A stretch of DNA of 64,000 bases from Rotaria macrura (lineage: Eukaryota > Rotifera > Eurotatoria > Philodinida > Philodinidae): the NCBI GenBank assembly GCA_900239685.1, contig OENT01000359.1:62001-126000 (forward strand), read 5' to 3'. The position numbers and the translations under genes were made by a program. Numbering within the stretch: the first letter of the stretch is position 1; the number at the start of each line of letters is the position of its first letter. Under the pieces are notes generated by a model. It saw nothing but the letters and a program-made list of their open reading frames with translations. It did not search any database and had not been told where the DNA came from. Of the stretch, positions 26,317 to 39,436 are shown piece after piece.

Positions 26317-27976
26317 AAATCACAATAGTCAAATGAATCCGATCATATCGTTCTTATACTCAATGTTTATTGAGAGATGCAAGAAAACATCTTGTGTTAT
26401 TACTTTGCTGTGCTCAAATAGCGTATGTTCATCATGATGATAAACAGTACAATCTGTTGTGTTATGCTTTCTTTACATCATCCGATGCAATTTATTGATA
26501 ATCGATCTTTGGTCAAGCAGCAGAACTTTTTGTTTTTCTTCTCGTTCTTCTTTTGAGTTTACATTATCTGTGTCGACGTTGCGGTACACTTTTTTTGTAA
26601 CTTAGGATAAAAATAGATTTTTTTTTCTTATTTCTGATACATGAAAAACAAGAGCAAATTGATTTATGCAAAAATAAAAATACATTTTTAAAAATATTGC
26701 TCATGAAATCGTAAACATGATGAATGTACATTGAAGTATCTTCAATATAATCCATGTTAATTTTTATTATTTTGTTCTCGGAAATCAAAAGAATGAAAGA
26801 AATATCTCTTTTCTTTTCCCAAGGTCCATACATCATCATACTTCTCTATTGTTATTGTCATTTTATTGTGAAGAGTAAGCAAAAAAGAAAATTTCGATTA
26901 CATCATATAACACTTTTGATATATTTAGTTAGACGTCTAGCTGAGTTTATTGTCCTTTTTCTTTATTGTGCAATCAGATCACTTACTTTGATCATGCATA
27001 AGAAAACAACCGAAAGCCATCGGTCAATGTTTGCGTGACAGCCATACACGTCTTCTAAGTTGATTAGGCTCATTAGAAATAGCAGAAGAAAAAGAGAAGC
27101 AAAGAACATGGGTACCTATGAACATTTTTTCCTCATGACGTAATAGAGAAGCAAGAAAATAAGATGTTAAATCGAACATTTATTTAAAAATGAAAACATG
27201 TTCTTTTGTTTGGTTTTCCTTTCTTTTTGAACAATTTTGTTCAAGTTACGAAATAATAATGTATTATAAAAATGGATTTGAATTCTTTGTCATTATTTCA
27301 TTCTAACACAAATATATTTGATTATTAAATTGTATCGTCGTCCATTATCGTACAGAGTTGTATGCAATGTGCTTGCAGCGAAAAACTTTTTGTATACTTA
27401 CTCTTCAAAATGTATGTTACGGATACCTTAGATTTAATTGTACGGTTTGAATCAAATTCAAACTTCCATTCGTCTTTCATTTCTTTCTTTTTTTCTTCTT
27501 CTCTTTTTGACATGTATACGTTTACGACTATAACTGCAAACAGCAATCGATTCTGTGTATGTGTGTGTAAAGAATGAGTAGGAAAAAAATTGAATAAAGA
27601 ATAAAGTGAAAAGAATAAGTTCAACGTCATTGCATTGCATTTTTCTCTTAAGTACAAGGTAAGCATTCATTTTTACACGCTTTCTCTTTTTTGTCTCAGT
27701 GTCAATATGCAACTCTATTTTAGAGACATTTACTTTTCAAATCGTTTTGATGATGATGATCAACTGTTTTTGTTTTGTCTTGAAATGATAAGTGTTTAAA
27801 TAGACATGCATGCATTTAGCCAAGGATGTCGTTGAACATATTTCTTTTCACAGGAACTTTGTAAATAAAAAAAACAATAGTTTTGTTTTATTTTATAATC
27901 ATATGAAAGAATGAATAAATACAAATGTTAAAATTTCTTCATTCACACATTTGTTTGATGTTTTTCTTTTTTCTTC
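26317..27976. other. Intergenic region between divergent genes
   Basis: About 1.7 kb between the Kunitz gene head (minus) and the MYND gene (plus). It contains T-rich and A-rich tracts and short overlapping open frames on both strands (27325-27712), none with splice-phase support. No recognised element. Confidence 0.4.
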
Positions 27977-27994
27977 AGATCTACAACTTTCTTC

Positions 27995-29784
27995 ATGATC
28001 ACAATGAATGATAACTATGAATCGTATCCTTTGGTTAAACAATCTAAAGTACGAAAACTACGTACATATACATCATCAACAAGTTCTAGCAGCGGTAGTG
28101 GAAGTTCAACAAGTAATTCGCCGGATGCTGATAAATATAAAATAAAAACTCATTATCAAATTGGTGATACAGACGAGGGTTATGCAAGCTTCACAACAAA
28201 CAGTACTACAATTGCTAGTACTAGTAGTACAACATTAAATAGAGATGATAGTGCGTATTACACATCTGGTTCAGAACGTTTATTAACAACAGCGGCTACA
28301 TCATCGTCATCATCATCATCAAGAATTATTGTTGAAACTGACTCGGATAAATCAGAACTCTCCGATGAAGATGATGCTTTGAAAGATTTAGTCGATTGGC
28401 CTTCACTTAATAAACAAGTACAAACACTTGTTTCTCGTCTTGACAAGTGGCTGCGTAATCCATTACCTGATCGTTATATACCGATAGAAAAATCTTACGT
28501 TGAACATGCATATCCAATTTTAAATCGACGAACTTCTTCCATACCACTTTCAATCAATTTAGCCCCTGATGAGACAGATCGAGTTTTTCATCAATCAAAT
28601 TATGTTGTTAATTTTGTACAGAATAATGATACACCTAAACAGAAGCCAAAGACATCGATCGAAATACGTCGACCTCATGTACATTTTAATTTTCAAACAG
28701 AACAGGCACGATTAAAGAATATCTACTTTATTGAAATTATTTGTTTCCATATTTGTTTTTGTCTAGCTTCAACATTGTACAGCTTGTTCAAGACTTATAC
28801 AATTAACGTTTTTTAAAACAAAACAAGAATTTTTGATTGCATGTCCATATTGTGAACAAATCTATTGTAGTAAAGCATGCCAAAAATCAGATTGGCCTAT
28901 ACACAAACGTCAATGTGTTCTGTCGAACTCATATTCATGTTGTGGTTATATATTACGTTTAATGAAAAGTAATACTTATTTATTAAAACGTTTAAGTACT
29001 TTAGCATCAAGTGGATATTTATCATCGGGACGTGGTGCTATATTACTTTATTTTGATAGTATGGAAGATGCTGATGCCTATGTACAATTGAATACAAATG
29101 GAAATACACGTTTAGTCGCTATTTATTGGTCATTGACAGATACACAGATAAATCGAGCTATAGAAAATCTTCGTTTTACTGAGTATGAACATTTAAAAGA
29201 ACTCTGTATGAATTATGATCCAAATAAAGAATTCGTTTGTCATGTTACAATTGGAGTTCAAGCTGATAAAGGTAAAAAAAAAAGAAGAAGAAAAAACGAA
29301 GAACATAATTCATCGATGAGAAGTAAAATCATTTATTTATTTTTTAATAGATCAAACACGTTACACGTGTGTTAGTCGAACCATGATTCACAAATTACTT
29401 GAAAGTTTACCTAAGCCTCAATCGAAATCGAATACATCAGGCACATATCCAACATTATACTTAACGTCATTAAATTATGGTAACAAGAAAAATAATCATC
29501 ATATGCGTCAAGTATTTTTTGCTAAATTACAAGTTGAATTACGTGAACGTGGCATTGAAATAGAACAACATTACCCTGAATTGTACAATAAGTTATGTGA
29601 TTATATATCAACAAACTCGGATAGTGAAAAAATACTACCCTTCACACCTGTATGTTTATTTATGAGACATCGATATTCTCAACAACTATTTATGTGTGTG
29701 ATAACACCAGAATCTGAGCCTGATCGATCATGGCTACTGGATCGATGCTTGATTGAAAAACAATTAACTATTTCTGATGATTGA
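27995..29784 (+). CDS. MYND-type zinc-finger protein
   Basis: Exons 27995-28705, 28767-29271 and 29351-29784 give 549 aa. The N-terminal 160 residues are Ser/Thr-rich and low complexity. From about residue 237 a MYND finger is visible: HCTAC, a long 18-residue spacer, then CPYCEQIYC, SKAC and WPIHKRQC, all eight zinc ligands present. MYND fingers bind proline-rich partners (family knowledge). The 300 residues after it are a conserved-looking alpha/beta region (GAILLYFDSMEDADAYVQL; PTLYLTSLNYGNKK) that I cannot assign; the arrangement reminds me of the AJM-1 apical-junction family, held with low confidence. Intron 1 has two phase-0 solutions: a GC donor at 28706 (61-nt intron) or a GT donor at 28679 (88 nt). 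I prefer the first because the residues in between look coding. The start codon is 16 nt after a TTCTTCAG acceptor. Confidence 0.85.
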
Positions 29785-29804
29785 TGAAAAAGAAAACAGA
29801 AAGA

Positions 29805-29806
<2 letters not shown>

Positions 29807-29837
<31 letters not shown>
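29807..29837. repeat. (AT)n microsatellite
   Basis: About fifteen AT units starting 22 nt after the stop codon of the MYND gene, so probably within its 3' UTR. Confidence 0.9.
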
Positions 29838-29840
<3 letters not shown>

Positions 29841-31760
29841 GTTTGTATACATATAGGAAATGAAGGAGAATTATGTATTTGCAATCAGTTCTTTTTTTTC
29901 TGATTTTCTTCACAATATACTGCTTGCCATGAAATGGTTGACAAGTTTTTTTAGTATTACATAAAAAAACACTTAGAGATCATTGAATGAAAGATTTAAA
30001 GTACAGTTGTATTTACGAATAGAATAACGAGGTCGAATATTGTTGTTGTTATTGTTAAGCAAGTTTTGTTATGTAAATATAATCAAGTGTTATATCATGT
30101 CATTGAGCGATAAACATTAAATTTAATTAAAATCTTAGATACCCTATATAAATATATATGCAAAGTTCATGTAGTTTATTTTTCTGGTGCTCTTGTGATG
30201 TAGTTTTTTCTAAAAAGAGAATTCTCAAGAACGGAAAGAATTTTCTACTGATTCTATCTTTCGTGATTCATGTTATATGTATTCCATTTAATAGATAGTT
30301 ATTTACTTGTTTTAGGAAAAATTAATAATGAATCAAAATCTAAAAAATCTAGTGATATTTCATCATCTCTCATCTTTAAGTACTGTCCATTAGGAAACAA
30401 TACGTAACACATACCACAAAAAAAAAGATTTTCTTATGTCACAAAATCCCTAATAGTTCAACATAAACTCGAATAAACGACATTGTATTATGTGTTACTA
30501 TTCAATAATTCATTTTTAACAAATACGATATATCTATGTATGTTGAATATCTAGTTTCTTCATCACATGACGAGTGTTCGTTTGTATTTCTATCATATTT
30601 AAAAATGTTCAGTAGCCGAACTTAACAATGAATGTCTCATAGTCAAATAATACAAAAATTCAAAAAAAGGACTAACAGCAAAAATGCTTTTCAACTGTTA
30701 CAATTGATCAGTATCAATAAGGAAAAATTCTTATATTGACAATCAATTTTATAATTTCAATATGTCGTATTAAATATGGTGCGGACGATGGTACAATAGA
30801 TCTTGTGTTTCATAATTTCAAACATATGATTATTCATTTTCAAAACGTAAATGTCCATCTTAGAATTTCTCTTGGATGAAATCTGGATTTTATTTTTCTT
30901 TGGAAAAAGAACTGTTTACATCATTTTAACGATAGACAAATGCAGTCAAGATCATTTCTCGCATAGTCTACTTGAAAAATGCATTATTAACTTTTTATTG
31001 ACATTAGTAGCTTATAGGTGAGCTCACTGTAATCGAATATTGAACAGCTTCATGAAACCTTATCATGATCGACTGAATTTATGAATGTTTGCGTCGATAC
31101 CTTGTCTGTTATGAATTAATTGATTCGTTTTGATTTGTAATTAGAACAATATTTGTGTCCTTGTGAAAAATCTGTTTTTATACGAGTTTCATCATTTTAA
31201 TTGATATTCAATTTAGTAGGAACATAAATTACTTTGACGATTGGATATCGAAACTCGTATTCATTGTGTTTGAAAATATTTGCATAGAATTTATACTATG
31301 AAAATCTAGAAAATTCATGATTTTTATTTTAAACATTTTCCATTGATAGTAATTGCTGACTGAGAAAATAAAATGAATACATCACTCGTTTAAGAGTATA
31401 TACATATGTGTATGTATGATGAAGTACTGCCTACGTTTTTGCTAAATATGAATATGATGCGATTATTGATGTGATTATAATTTTTGTTCGTTGTATAAAG
31501 AAAAAAGGAAAATTGAAGAAAAAAAGGGTGCACATCAATAATAACGAGATCAAGATTGAATTATCGATAAAAAACAAGTCGGACTTCAGTAAGTGTGATA
31601 AAAGTCATGTGTTTATATCTATGACTGGCTGCATTTACAGAAGTATTTCTTTAGTTTTCAATGACAATGACATATGAATTATGATACACATAGAATTACG
31701 AGAGTGTGTGAGAACAAGACACATTTTTTGTTGAAAATTAAAGGAATTATATTTTTTTTA
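29838..31760. other. Intergenic, nothing recognised
   Basis: About 1.9 kb of AT-rich sequence between two plus-strand genes. Only short random-looking open frames (e.g. 31471-31677). The promoter of the DOMON-EGF gene should lie near its 3' end. Confidence 0.5.
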
Positions 31761-31762
31761 AG

Positions 31763-34700
31763 ATGAAATACTTTATTTATTTGCTATTTTTTTTGATCAA
31801 TGACGTTTTTGAGTGTATGTGTAAATTATACATGTGAAACAAATCAATTATAGTATGATTTTTATTGTTTTAATTTTTATTCTACAGCAATACAAGGTCA
31901 ATGTTCCGGTGGTATATGGCCAATACAAGATGCAAGTATCGGTTCATTTACTGTTTCATGGCGATACAATATGGCTTCAAATACTGTTCAATTTATTATT
32001 CAAGGTCATTCGATGTTGCATTGTAATATGGTTATGGAAATCTCTGCATAAAATTTTAGGACAAGCAATAGCTAGTATTGACTTAGCGTCGACTTATATT
32101 GCACTTGGATGGTCTGATACAGCACCGACTATGGTTTGTATTTTTCTGAGACAGACAGCGTTTGTTTGCCTAAATGTTTGAATAGTGACGCAGTTTTCGT
32201 GAGAATAAATCATTGCTACGTACTATCAGAAAAGTATTCAACAGGGAATTTTCTTCTTACGGCTTTCATTATATAATTTTAGACAGTTTGTTTTTATATG
32301 AAATCGAAACTAGCTCAGTTTTCAAAACAAGGCTTACCAGACAATGTCATGTTGAAATAGTCATTTTTAGAAGTAGGGATAAAGCTGAGTGTTTTTCTCT
32401 AAAAGGTTACGCATAGTTTAACAAGGAAAGATTATGGTGAAAACTTCACTTTTCTTTCTTTTTAAAAACAACATTCTAGAACGGAATAAATCAATATTAA
32501 TACGTGAGTTAAAGTCGAAGTTCGAGACTTATAATTGTTCGGGTGACTTTGTTAGTTGTATGACCTATCTCTGAAATGCAATATATATATATATGGTAGT
32601 TTGATAGTGCTAGGATATTCGGTCTCACGCTGTTCAGAGTATCATTCGTAGTTCATTAGAAATCTCATGATGCATAAGATGTCGACGGTGAAATAATTTG
32701 AGACGTAGAGAAAAATTTCTTCGTTCGTGTATGAAACACACATTATCAGGTGTAGTATTACGTTCTTTATTATATATTGTGTGTGACTGTTAAGTTGAAG
32801 AGCATATAGGATTAGATTGCATCGGTAATTAAAGAAAAAAGAATAATCATACAATCGTATTTTATTAAAACTTTTTTCTATTTTTATTTCGTATTTATTT
32901 TCAATAATAGTCTGTGAGAGATTATGAAATAGATAGATTAAAGTGTTAGAAAACTTTCGACATATTCATTGCCTGACCTATTCTCTTAGAAAATCAATGT
33001 CAAAAGAAAGTATCATGACAATTCTACTAAATAATACTATTGTCAAAAATTTTGCTTTGTCTTAAAAAATAAACTAAATTGTTCAGTTAAAACTAGAAAG
33101 ATAAATTTAAATATTTATTTCCTAGAACAAAATGGATGTTGCCATTTACTTTATTGGCACTCAGATAGTGCAAGATGGGTAATGAAACTTTACTTTGAAT
33201 AAAGTACCGTTCAAAGTACTCTTGACTGTTTCTTTTTTATTTACAAGATATACTCACGGACATATTGCACCTACCATTGATAGTCAACAAGATTTTTGTG
33301 TTATTCAAATAAATACAACTGATAGATACGTTTACGTTACATTCGAACGATTTCTTACAACAGGCGATTCGAATGATATTAGTTTTACTTCGGCTGTCTA
33401 TCTTATGTTTGCAATGGGTCCATACATTTCAAGTGCTACAAATAATTTCACTATGCAATATCATTTTTTTCGTGTTCCATTACAAACTATTTTAAGTCTT
33501 ATCAATTGTGTTTCAAGTAAATTGAAAATTCATATTTAAAAATATAATTAGTTACGTCGCAATTTAGATGCATGCTTGACAATAAATTGTACAATTCCAT
33601 CGTGTCCTTGTTTAAAACAGATTACATCAGGTTCAGCACAATGTATTTGTTTTCCACCATCATCATGCGTATCAGGCTCAACAATTATACCAATTACAAG
33701 TACAACAACTTCATTAATTCTAACATCATCCTCTTCCATAATGAGTAATTTGTGTCAAAATCAAACAAATCCATGTCTAAACAATGGTTTATGTCTTCAA
33801 ATGTCTGCAACACAATTTATTTGTCAATGTACAAATAATTATACGGGCATGTTTTGTCAAATACCATTATTTTCGAATACCACAACGAATACAACATCAT
33901 GCCAATGTATGAATGGAGGAACATGTTTAGCAAATGGAACTTGTTCATGTACTGATTTCTATCAAGGACAATTATGTCAATTGAGTATGTTTGTATGTAG
34001 AAAACAAATAAGTAAAACGAATGAATATTTTAGATAATCTATGTATTGATTATTGCCAAAACGGTGGTACTTGCTCTGTTAATTGTACAAATACATCATG
34101 TAATATACCGAATTGTATCTGTACCGATAATTATACTGGTGCACAATGTGAGAGAAATGTTACTAATGTATGTCAATCCAATTCATGTGTTCATGGAATA
34201 TGTACTACGACAACGAATGGAAGTTATCAATGTCAATGTAATCTGGGTTTTTTTGGAAATCATTGTGAATTAGGTGAGAGAATTACAAAGAAAACAATCA
34301 CATATCTTAAACATAATGAATATATTCACAGTCGATAGTTGTTTATCGAATCCATGTCAGCAAGGTACATGCATAGTATCGTCGAATTGTGTTGGTTTAT
34401 TGTGTAGTTATTCGTGTCTTTGTCCAAATGGCATAACAGGTTATTTATTTGAACATTCTATTGTTGGAGGAAAGATATGATTAAAAAAAGGCTTTATTAT
34501 GGAAAATAGGTCGTAATTGTGAGATTGGTGGAAATCCATGTATGAGTGTACCTTGTAAAAATAATGGAACTTGCTCCGTAGTATCAAATAGCTATACATG
34601 TCAATGTTTATTACCATACGGTGGTACGAACTGTGATCTAGTTATAAATGTATGTACACCAAATCCTTGTTTGAATAATGGTGTTTGTGTTCGAAGTTCA

Positions 34701-37700
34701 AATATACAAGATGGAACATTTCAGTGCAATTGTCAAAATGGTTACATTGGTGTAAGATGTGAATATAGTAAGTATTTAAAGTTCTCAGTCGTATTTAAAA
34801 ATATTTAATAAAACAAAAAATCAAGAAAATAGTTTTCTATCATTGTTTTGTATTCAATCGAATAAGTTTGTTGCACGAAAGATTTTATATTACATGATTA
34901 GTTGAACTTCATAAAGATTATAATTTAGTTTAAAATTATGTTTCTGGTGGTTTCTTTTTGTAGAAGTATTTAGACACAGTAACAGTAATCATAACGGCTG
35001 CCGACTAGGGAGTTTAATAGGCAATAAAAAAGATCCTTCGAATGTTATGTTCTTAATAATTCTAAGATATTCTTTAGATAATGACTTCTCTAGTTTTTTT
35101 TACATCAATGAACTTTGCCTAACTTACATCATTCAATATGAAAAATAATAACATAAATGAACTACCTTCCTTTTGCATGAATTGATATTCGACGTTGATA
35201 TAGAGATAACTTTTGGGATATCTATTCAGCCTATGATCATTGAATTAAACATTTATTTTATAAATTTAGTAAATGGTTGTTCTTTTTCACCGTGTCTCAA
35301 CGGTGGTCAATGTATTTCATTGACTACCAATTGTTCTTCTACGGCATGTTCTGTTAATTGTGTTTGTTTACGTGGTACAACTGGTGTCTATTGTGAACAA
35401 AAAGACAATTCATGTTTATCACTTCCTTGTCTTAATGGTGGAACATGTTTAATAAATCCAATAACCAATAGTTCATATTGTCAATGTCAAGCAAACACAA
35501 TCGGTGTTCGGTAAGATATCAATTTTTTAGTTGAATTTTCGCTTTCATATTCATATTTTAAAGATGTGAAATAATTCAGTCAATATGTACAAGTACAACT
35601 TGTTCAAACAATGGCGTTTGTTATATCGATGCAACATATGGTAATAGTACATTCGGATGTGTTTGTCGTCCAGGATTTACTGGTCAATATTGTCAATCGT
35701 CTATAAGTTCTTGTGCACAAAATAATTGTGGATATAATGCTTCTTGTTTTCCGATTTCAAATTCATCATATTATTGCATGTGTCCCAATGGTTTTCTCAG
35801 TCAATCATGTAGTTCAAGTAGATGTTCATAAAATGAAAAGCAACTAAGAAATCGAATGCTAAATATTGGATTTTCGCTTTTAGATGTATCGATATCATGT
35901 TTGGATTATCCTTGTAATTATTTATCAACATGCCAACAATTATCGAATATAAATTCAATATCATCTTATAAATGTATTTGTCCTGATTATTTAACTGGTG
36001 ATAGGTGTCAATACACGAATTATTGCAAAAATCAACCATGTCGTAATCAAGGTACATGTGTACCACTTGGTTCGCAAAATAGTTTCATGTGTTTATGTAC
36101 ACCTGGATTTGGAAATTACGATTGTTCAATTAGTTTGTTGCTTGAAATTTTGTCTATTTCTTTTGATCGTTCGCTTGTTTTTAAATAGATATAGGATTAT
36201 CATGTAATTCAAGTGTATGTTTAAACGGTGGTACCTGTACTTCTAATAATACTAACATTCAATGTATGTGTCCAAGTAATTTTTCTGGTGCACGTTGCGA
36301 ATGGAGTAAGAAACATATATATATTTCATTTTTCGAAGGTAAATACATGTTAAGAAACATATCTAGATTCGGTTTGTTCGGAAAATACATGTTTAAATGG
36401 TGGCAATTGTAGACAAACAGCTGCAACCATGGCTGAATGTTTATGTTTACCTGGTTTTACAGGTCCGATATGTAATTTACGTATGTTTGTTGTCATTTTT
36501 ATAACTATGAAATATCTAAGAATGAAAAGTATTGTAGATGATTCATGTGCTAATTTTCCGTGTAAAAATGGTGCTGGCTGTGGTACACTACTTACTGATA
36601 CAAACACGAATTGGTCAGCTTATCGATGTAATTGTCCGCCAGGACTTTACGGACAAAATTGTAACACGCGTAAGTTTATTAAATATACTTATGCTTATTA
36701 AAATAATCATATTTGTTTTAGCTATAACGTCATGTGCAAGTATGGTTTGTCCTTCATATAAAATTTGTAACGAGCAATCAACAGGACCCATATGTACATG
36801 TGCGGGAAATAAAGTCGGCACATTTTGTCAATATGGTAAGTCAAGAGTTGTTTTTTTTTAAATTAAATCCATACTTGAGTGAGAAGAAAAGTTAAGCGAA
36901 TTAGAAAACGAATCAGTAATGTTGTCAGTATAGAAGTCAATATAGTGTTTCGCGAGTAATAGATGATAACTATGGATTTATCTTTCGTCTACGGTTGATC
37001 TTATTGAAGCTTGCATATAGTATACTGAGAATGAATGTCAATCTTAGAGAAACGTAAACTATCCTAAAACATACAAATGAAATAGAACAGCTCTTCTATT
37101 TCTTCCTAAAATGTAGATTGCCAATCGAAAAATAAAAGCTGACAACCTTTGGTACACGAGAAGTTTTCGGATTCAAGCATATTCGAACCTTATACATCTA
37201 CATAGATAGAAATAAAATTAAAAAATAAAATAGAAAGAAACACAAATTCTTATTTCATATCGATGAATTTGCTATAATTTGTAAACAGTCGAACAAAAGA
37301 AAAATATTCGTCAACTTTTCAATCAGATAGTTCTTATACATACTGCAGTATTTCAATATACGTCATTAGTGAAGAAAGGATTCATCATGTTTACAGATAT
37401 CTATCATAAATGAGATCGTTTTTCAACGTGGAATTTTTCGTTGCTAAACAACAAATTATTTCTGCTGAATATCTACTGAAAACAAATTGGCTTGTTCTTA
37501 CTGACTATTTAGATAATCCATGCAATCTCTTCATATCGTCTTATTGTCTAAATGGTGGAACATGTATTTCATCAAATACAGATCCCCCGATAGCTTTATG
37601 CCTTTGTCGTCAAGGATTTACAGGTTTACAGTGTAATAAAACAATTCAGAATGATCCATGTTTCAGTAATCCATGTCAAACACATGGTTATTGTGCCCGA

Positions 37701-39364
37701 TCAGCAACAAATACATCGTATTCATGTATATGTCAACCGAATTATATTGGAGATCAATGTGAAAGAAGTACGAATAAGAAATCGATACTTAATTTTTAAA
37801 ATCCTTCGTGTTGACCTTATTGCTTACACGATATTTCTAGTTAATCCATGTTTATCATCTCCATGTCTAAATCAAGCAATTTGTCAAGGTCATTGGAACA
37901 CGACAAATACTTGGTTAACATGTCTTTGTGTTGGAACATTTACTGGAACGAACTGTGAAACATCATTATTGAATCCATGTGGTGGATTATGTATGAATGG
38001 GTATTGTCTTGTTTTTCTCTTGTCGAAATTAAATTTGAAAATAATTCATCATTAGAAGTCCATGTGTTAACGGCGTCTGTACTTGTCCATCTCAATATAC
38101 TGGAACATTTTGTGGATTTAGTATGTATAGTTTTTTGTTAGCTATGAAGATGTTTGTCTATTAATTATATTCAATAGGTAATCCATGTTATAATCCTATA
38201 TGTCGCAATGGTGGTTTTTGTAACACCAGTTTTAATTCGACAAGTGTTTCATTTACATGTATTTGTCAAAATTCGTTTACCGGTCAATATTGTGAAACTT
38301 CTATTAATTCAAGTTTAACTGTTAGTTGTACATCAGCATGTTCTAATGGTGGTTTTTGTTTCAATGGTCTATGTATATGTACAACACAATTTGTTGGACC
38401 ATCATGCCAATATCGTTAATAAAGATAGAACTAAAATTGAAACGAAATTCTTTTCATATTTATGTTTTAGAAAATCCATGTATCAATCATAATCCATGTC
38501 TCAACGGTGCAACTTGTTTTGGTCAATACTATACAAATGGATCTGTATACACACAATGCTTTTGTCTTCAAGGATATACAGGAATATATTGTGAAGGTAA
38601 TATAAAATGTTGGAGAGATTTCAATCAATAGTTTTGATTAATCATTTTCTAGCAACACTTTGTTCATCAACATCATGCAATGGTGGTATCTGTTTAGCAG
38701 CTCAGAACAATTTTGTTTGTTCATGTCCAGTAGGCAAAGTTGGTGATCTTTGTCAAGTATGATGAGATACGAAATTTTCATGTGCTTCTATTGATGAAGA
38801 TATGTCATTTTAGTATGTAGATGTTTGTTTGAATAATTCATGTTTACCAACTGAACAATGTCAACAAACAGGAGCTCAATATCAATGTAGGTTTATTTTT
38901 ATGTTCAGAAAAATCATCCAAAGATATGTTTTATAGGTGTTTCTTGTTACGATCGAAATACGCTTTGTGCAGTCTATCAAAATCATAGTGAATATTGTAC
39001 TGATCATTATACACTGCTTGTCAATAATATTTTACTTCCCGTACCAGAAGCATGTCAACTTTCATGTAATCAATGTATTTCCAATCGGAGTTCCAACGAT
39101 AGAATAATACCAATTGCAATCGATGATCAAGATCATTTGAAATCAATAGAAGAATACGATGATATGACAATGAACTCAAATTTACTAAAGACAACAACGT
39201 CAACGACAACACTTCATAACGCATATTCACTCTTTGTAAAATGTTTCGATAGACGAGATGATTGTGCAATACAAAAATCCTATGGCTTCTGTGAAATTTT
39301 TAATGAAAAGTATCCGAACGATTGTAGGAAAACATGTCATCCTGATTGTACTTTTCTATCTTAA
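31763..39364 (+). CDS. Secreted DOMON - multi-EGF - ShKT protein
   Basis: Twenty-four exons sum to exactly 1419 codons (1418 aa): 31763-31814, 31888-32004, 32060-32133, 33126-33178, 33248-33516, 33568-33984, 34034-34273, 34332-34439, 34510-34767, 35270-35510, 35564-35817, 35884-36132, 36189-36305, 36367-36480, 36538-36669, 36722-36835, 37513-37767, 37841-38000, 38056-38120, 38178-38414, 38471-38596, 38653-38756, 38814-38886, 38937-39364. Exon 1 encodes a signal peptide. Exons 2-5 form a DOMON domain (FTVSWRYN, YIALGWSD, DVAVYFIG-like DVAIYFIGTQIVQDGYTHG, FERFLTTGD), a beta-sandwich that binds heme or sugar in other proteins. A Cys-rich linker and about 25 EGF-like repeats follow, mostly with phase-1 introns at their borders. 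Exon 24 adds two ShKT-type six-cysteine modules separated by a Thr-rich linker. No transmembrane segment is seen, so it is probably an extracellular matrix or secreted adhesion protein. No calcium-binding EGF signature (D-x-D/N-E) stands out. An AATAAA at 39431 lies 67 nt after the stop. Confidence 0.9.
32580..32594. repeat. Short (AT)n run in intron 3
   Basis: A short AT run in the 992-nt intron 32134-33125 of the DOMON-EGF gene. Nothing else is recognisable in that intron; open frames at 32213-32416 and 32642-32854 lack support. Confidence 0.6.
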
Positions 39365-39430
39365 TATGGTTTCTTTTTTTTTCTTTGTCTCGAGAAACGA
39401 TACAAAAATGTTTCTAATTATCAAGATCAT

Positions 39431-39436
39431 AATAAA
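39431..39436 (+). terminator. Poly(A) signal AATAAA of the DOMON-EGF gene
   Basis: Canonical AATAAA on the coding strand, 67 nt after the stop codon. Confidence 0.55.
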
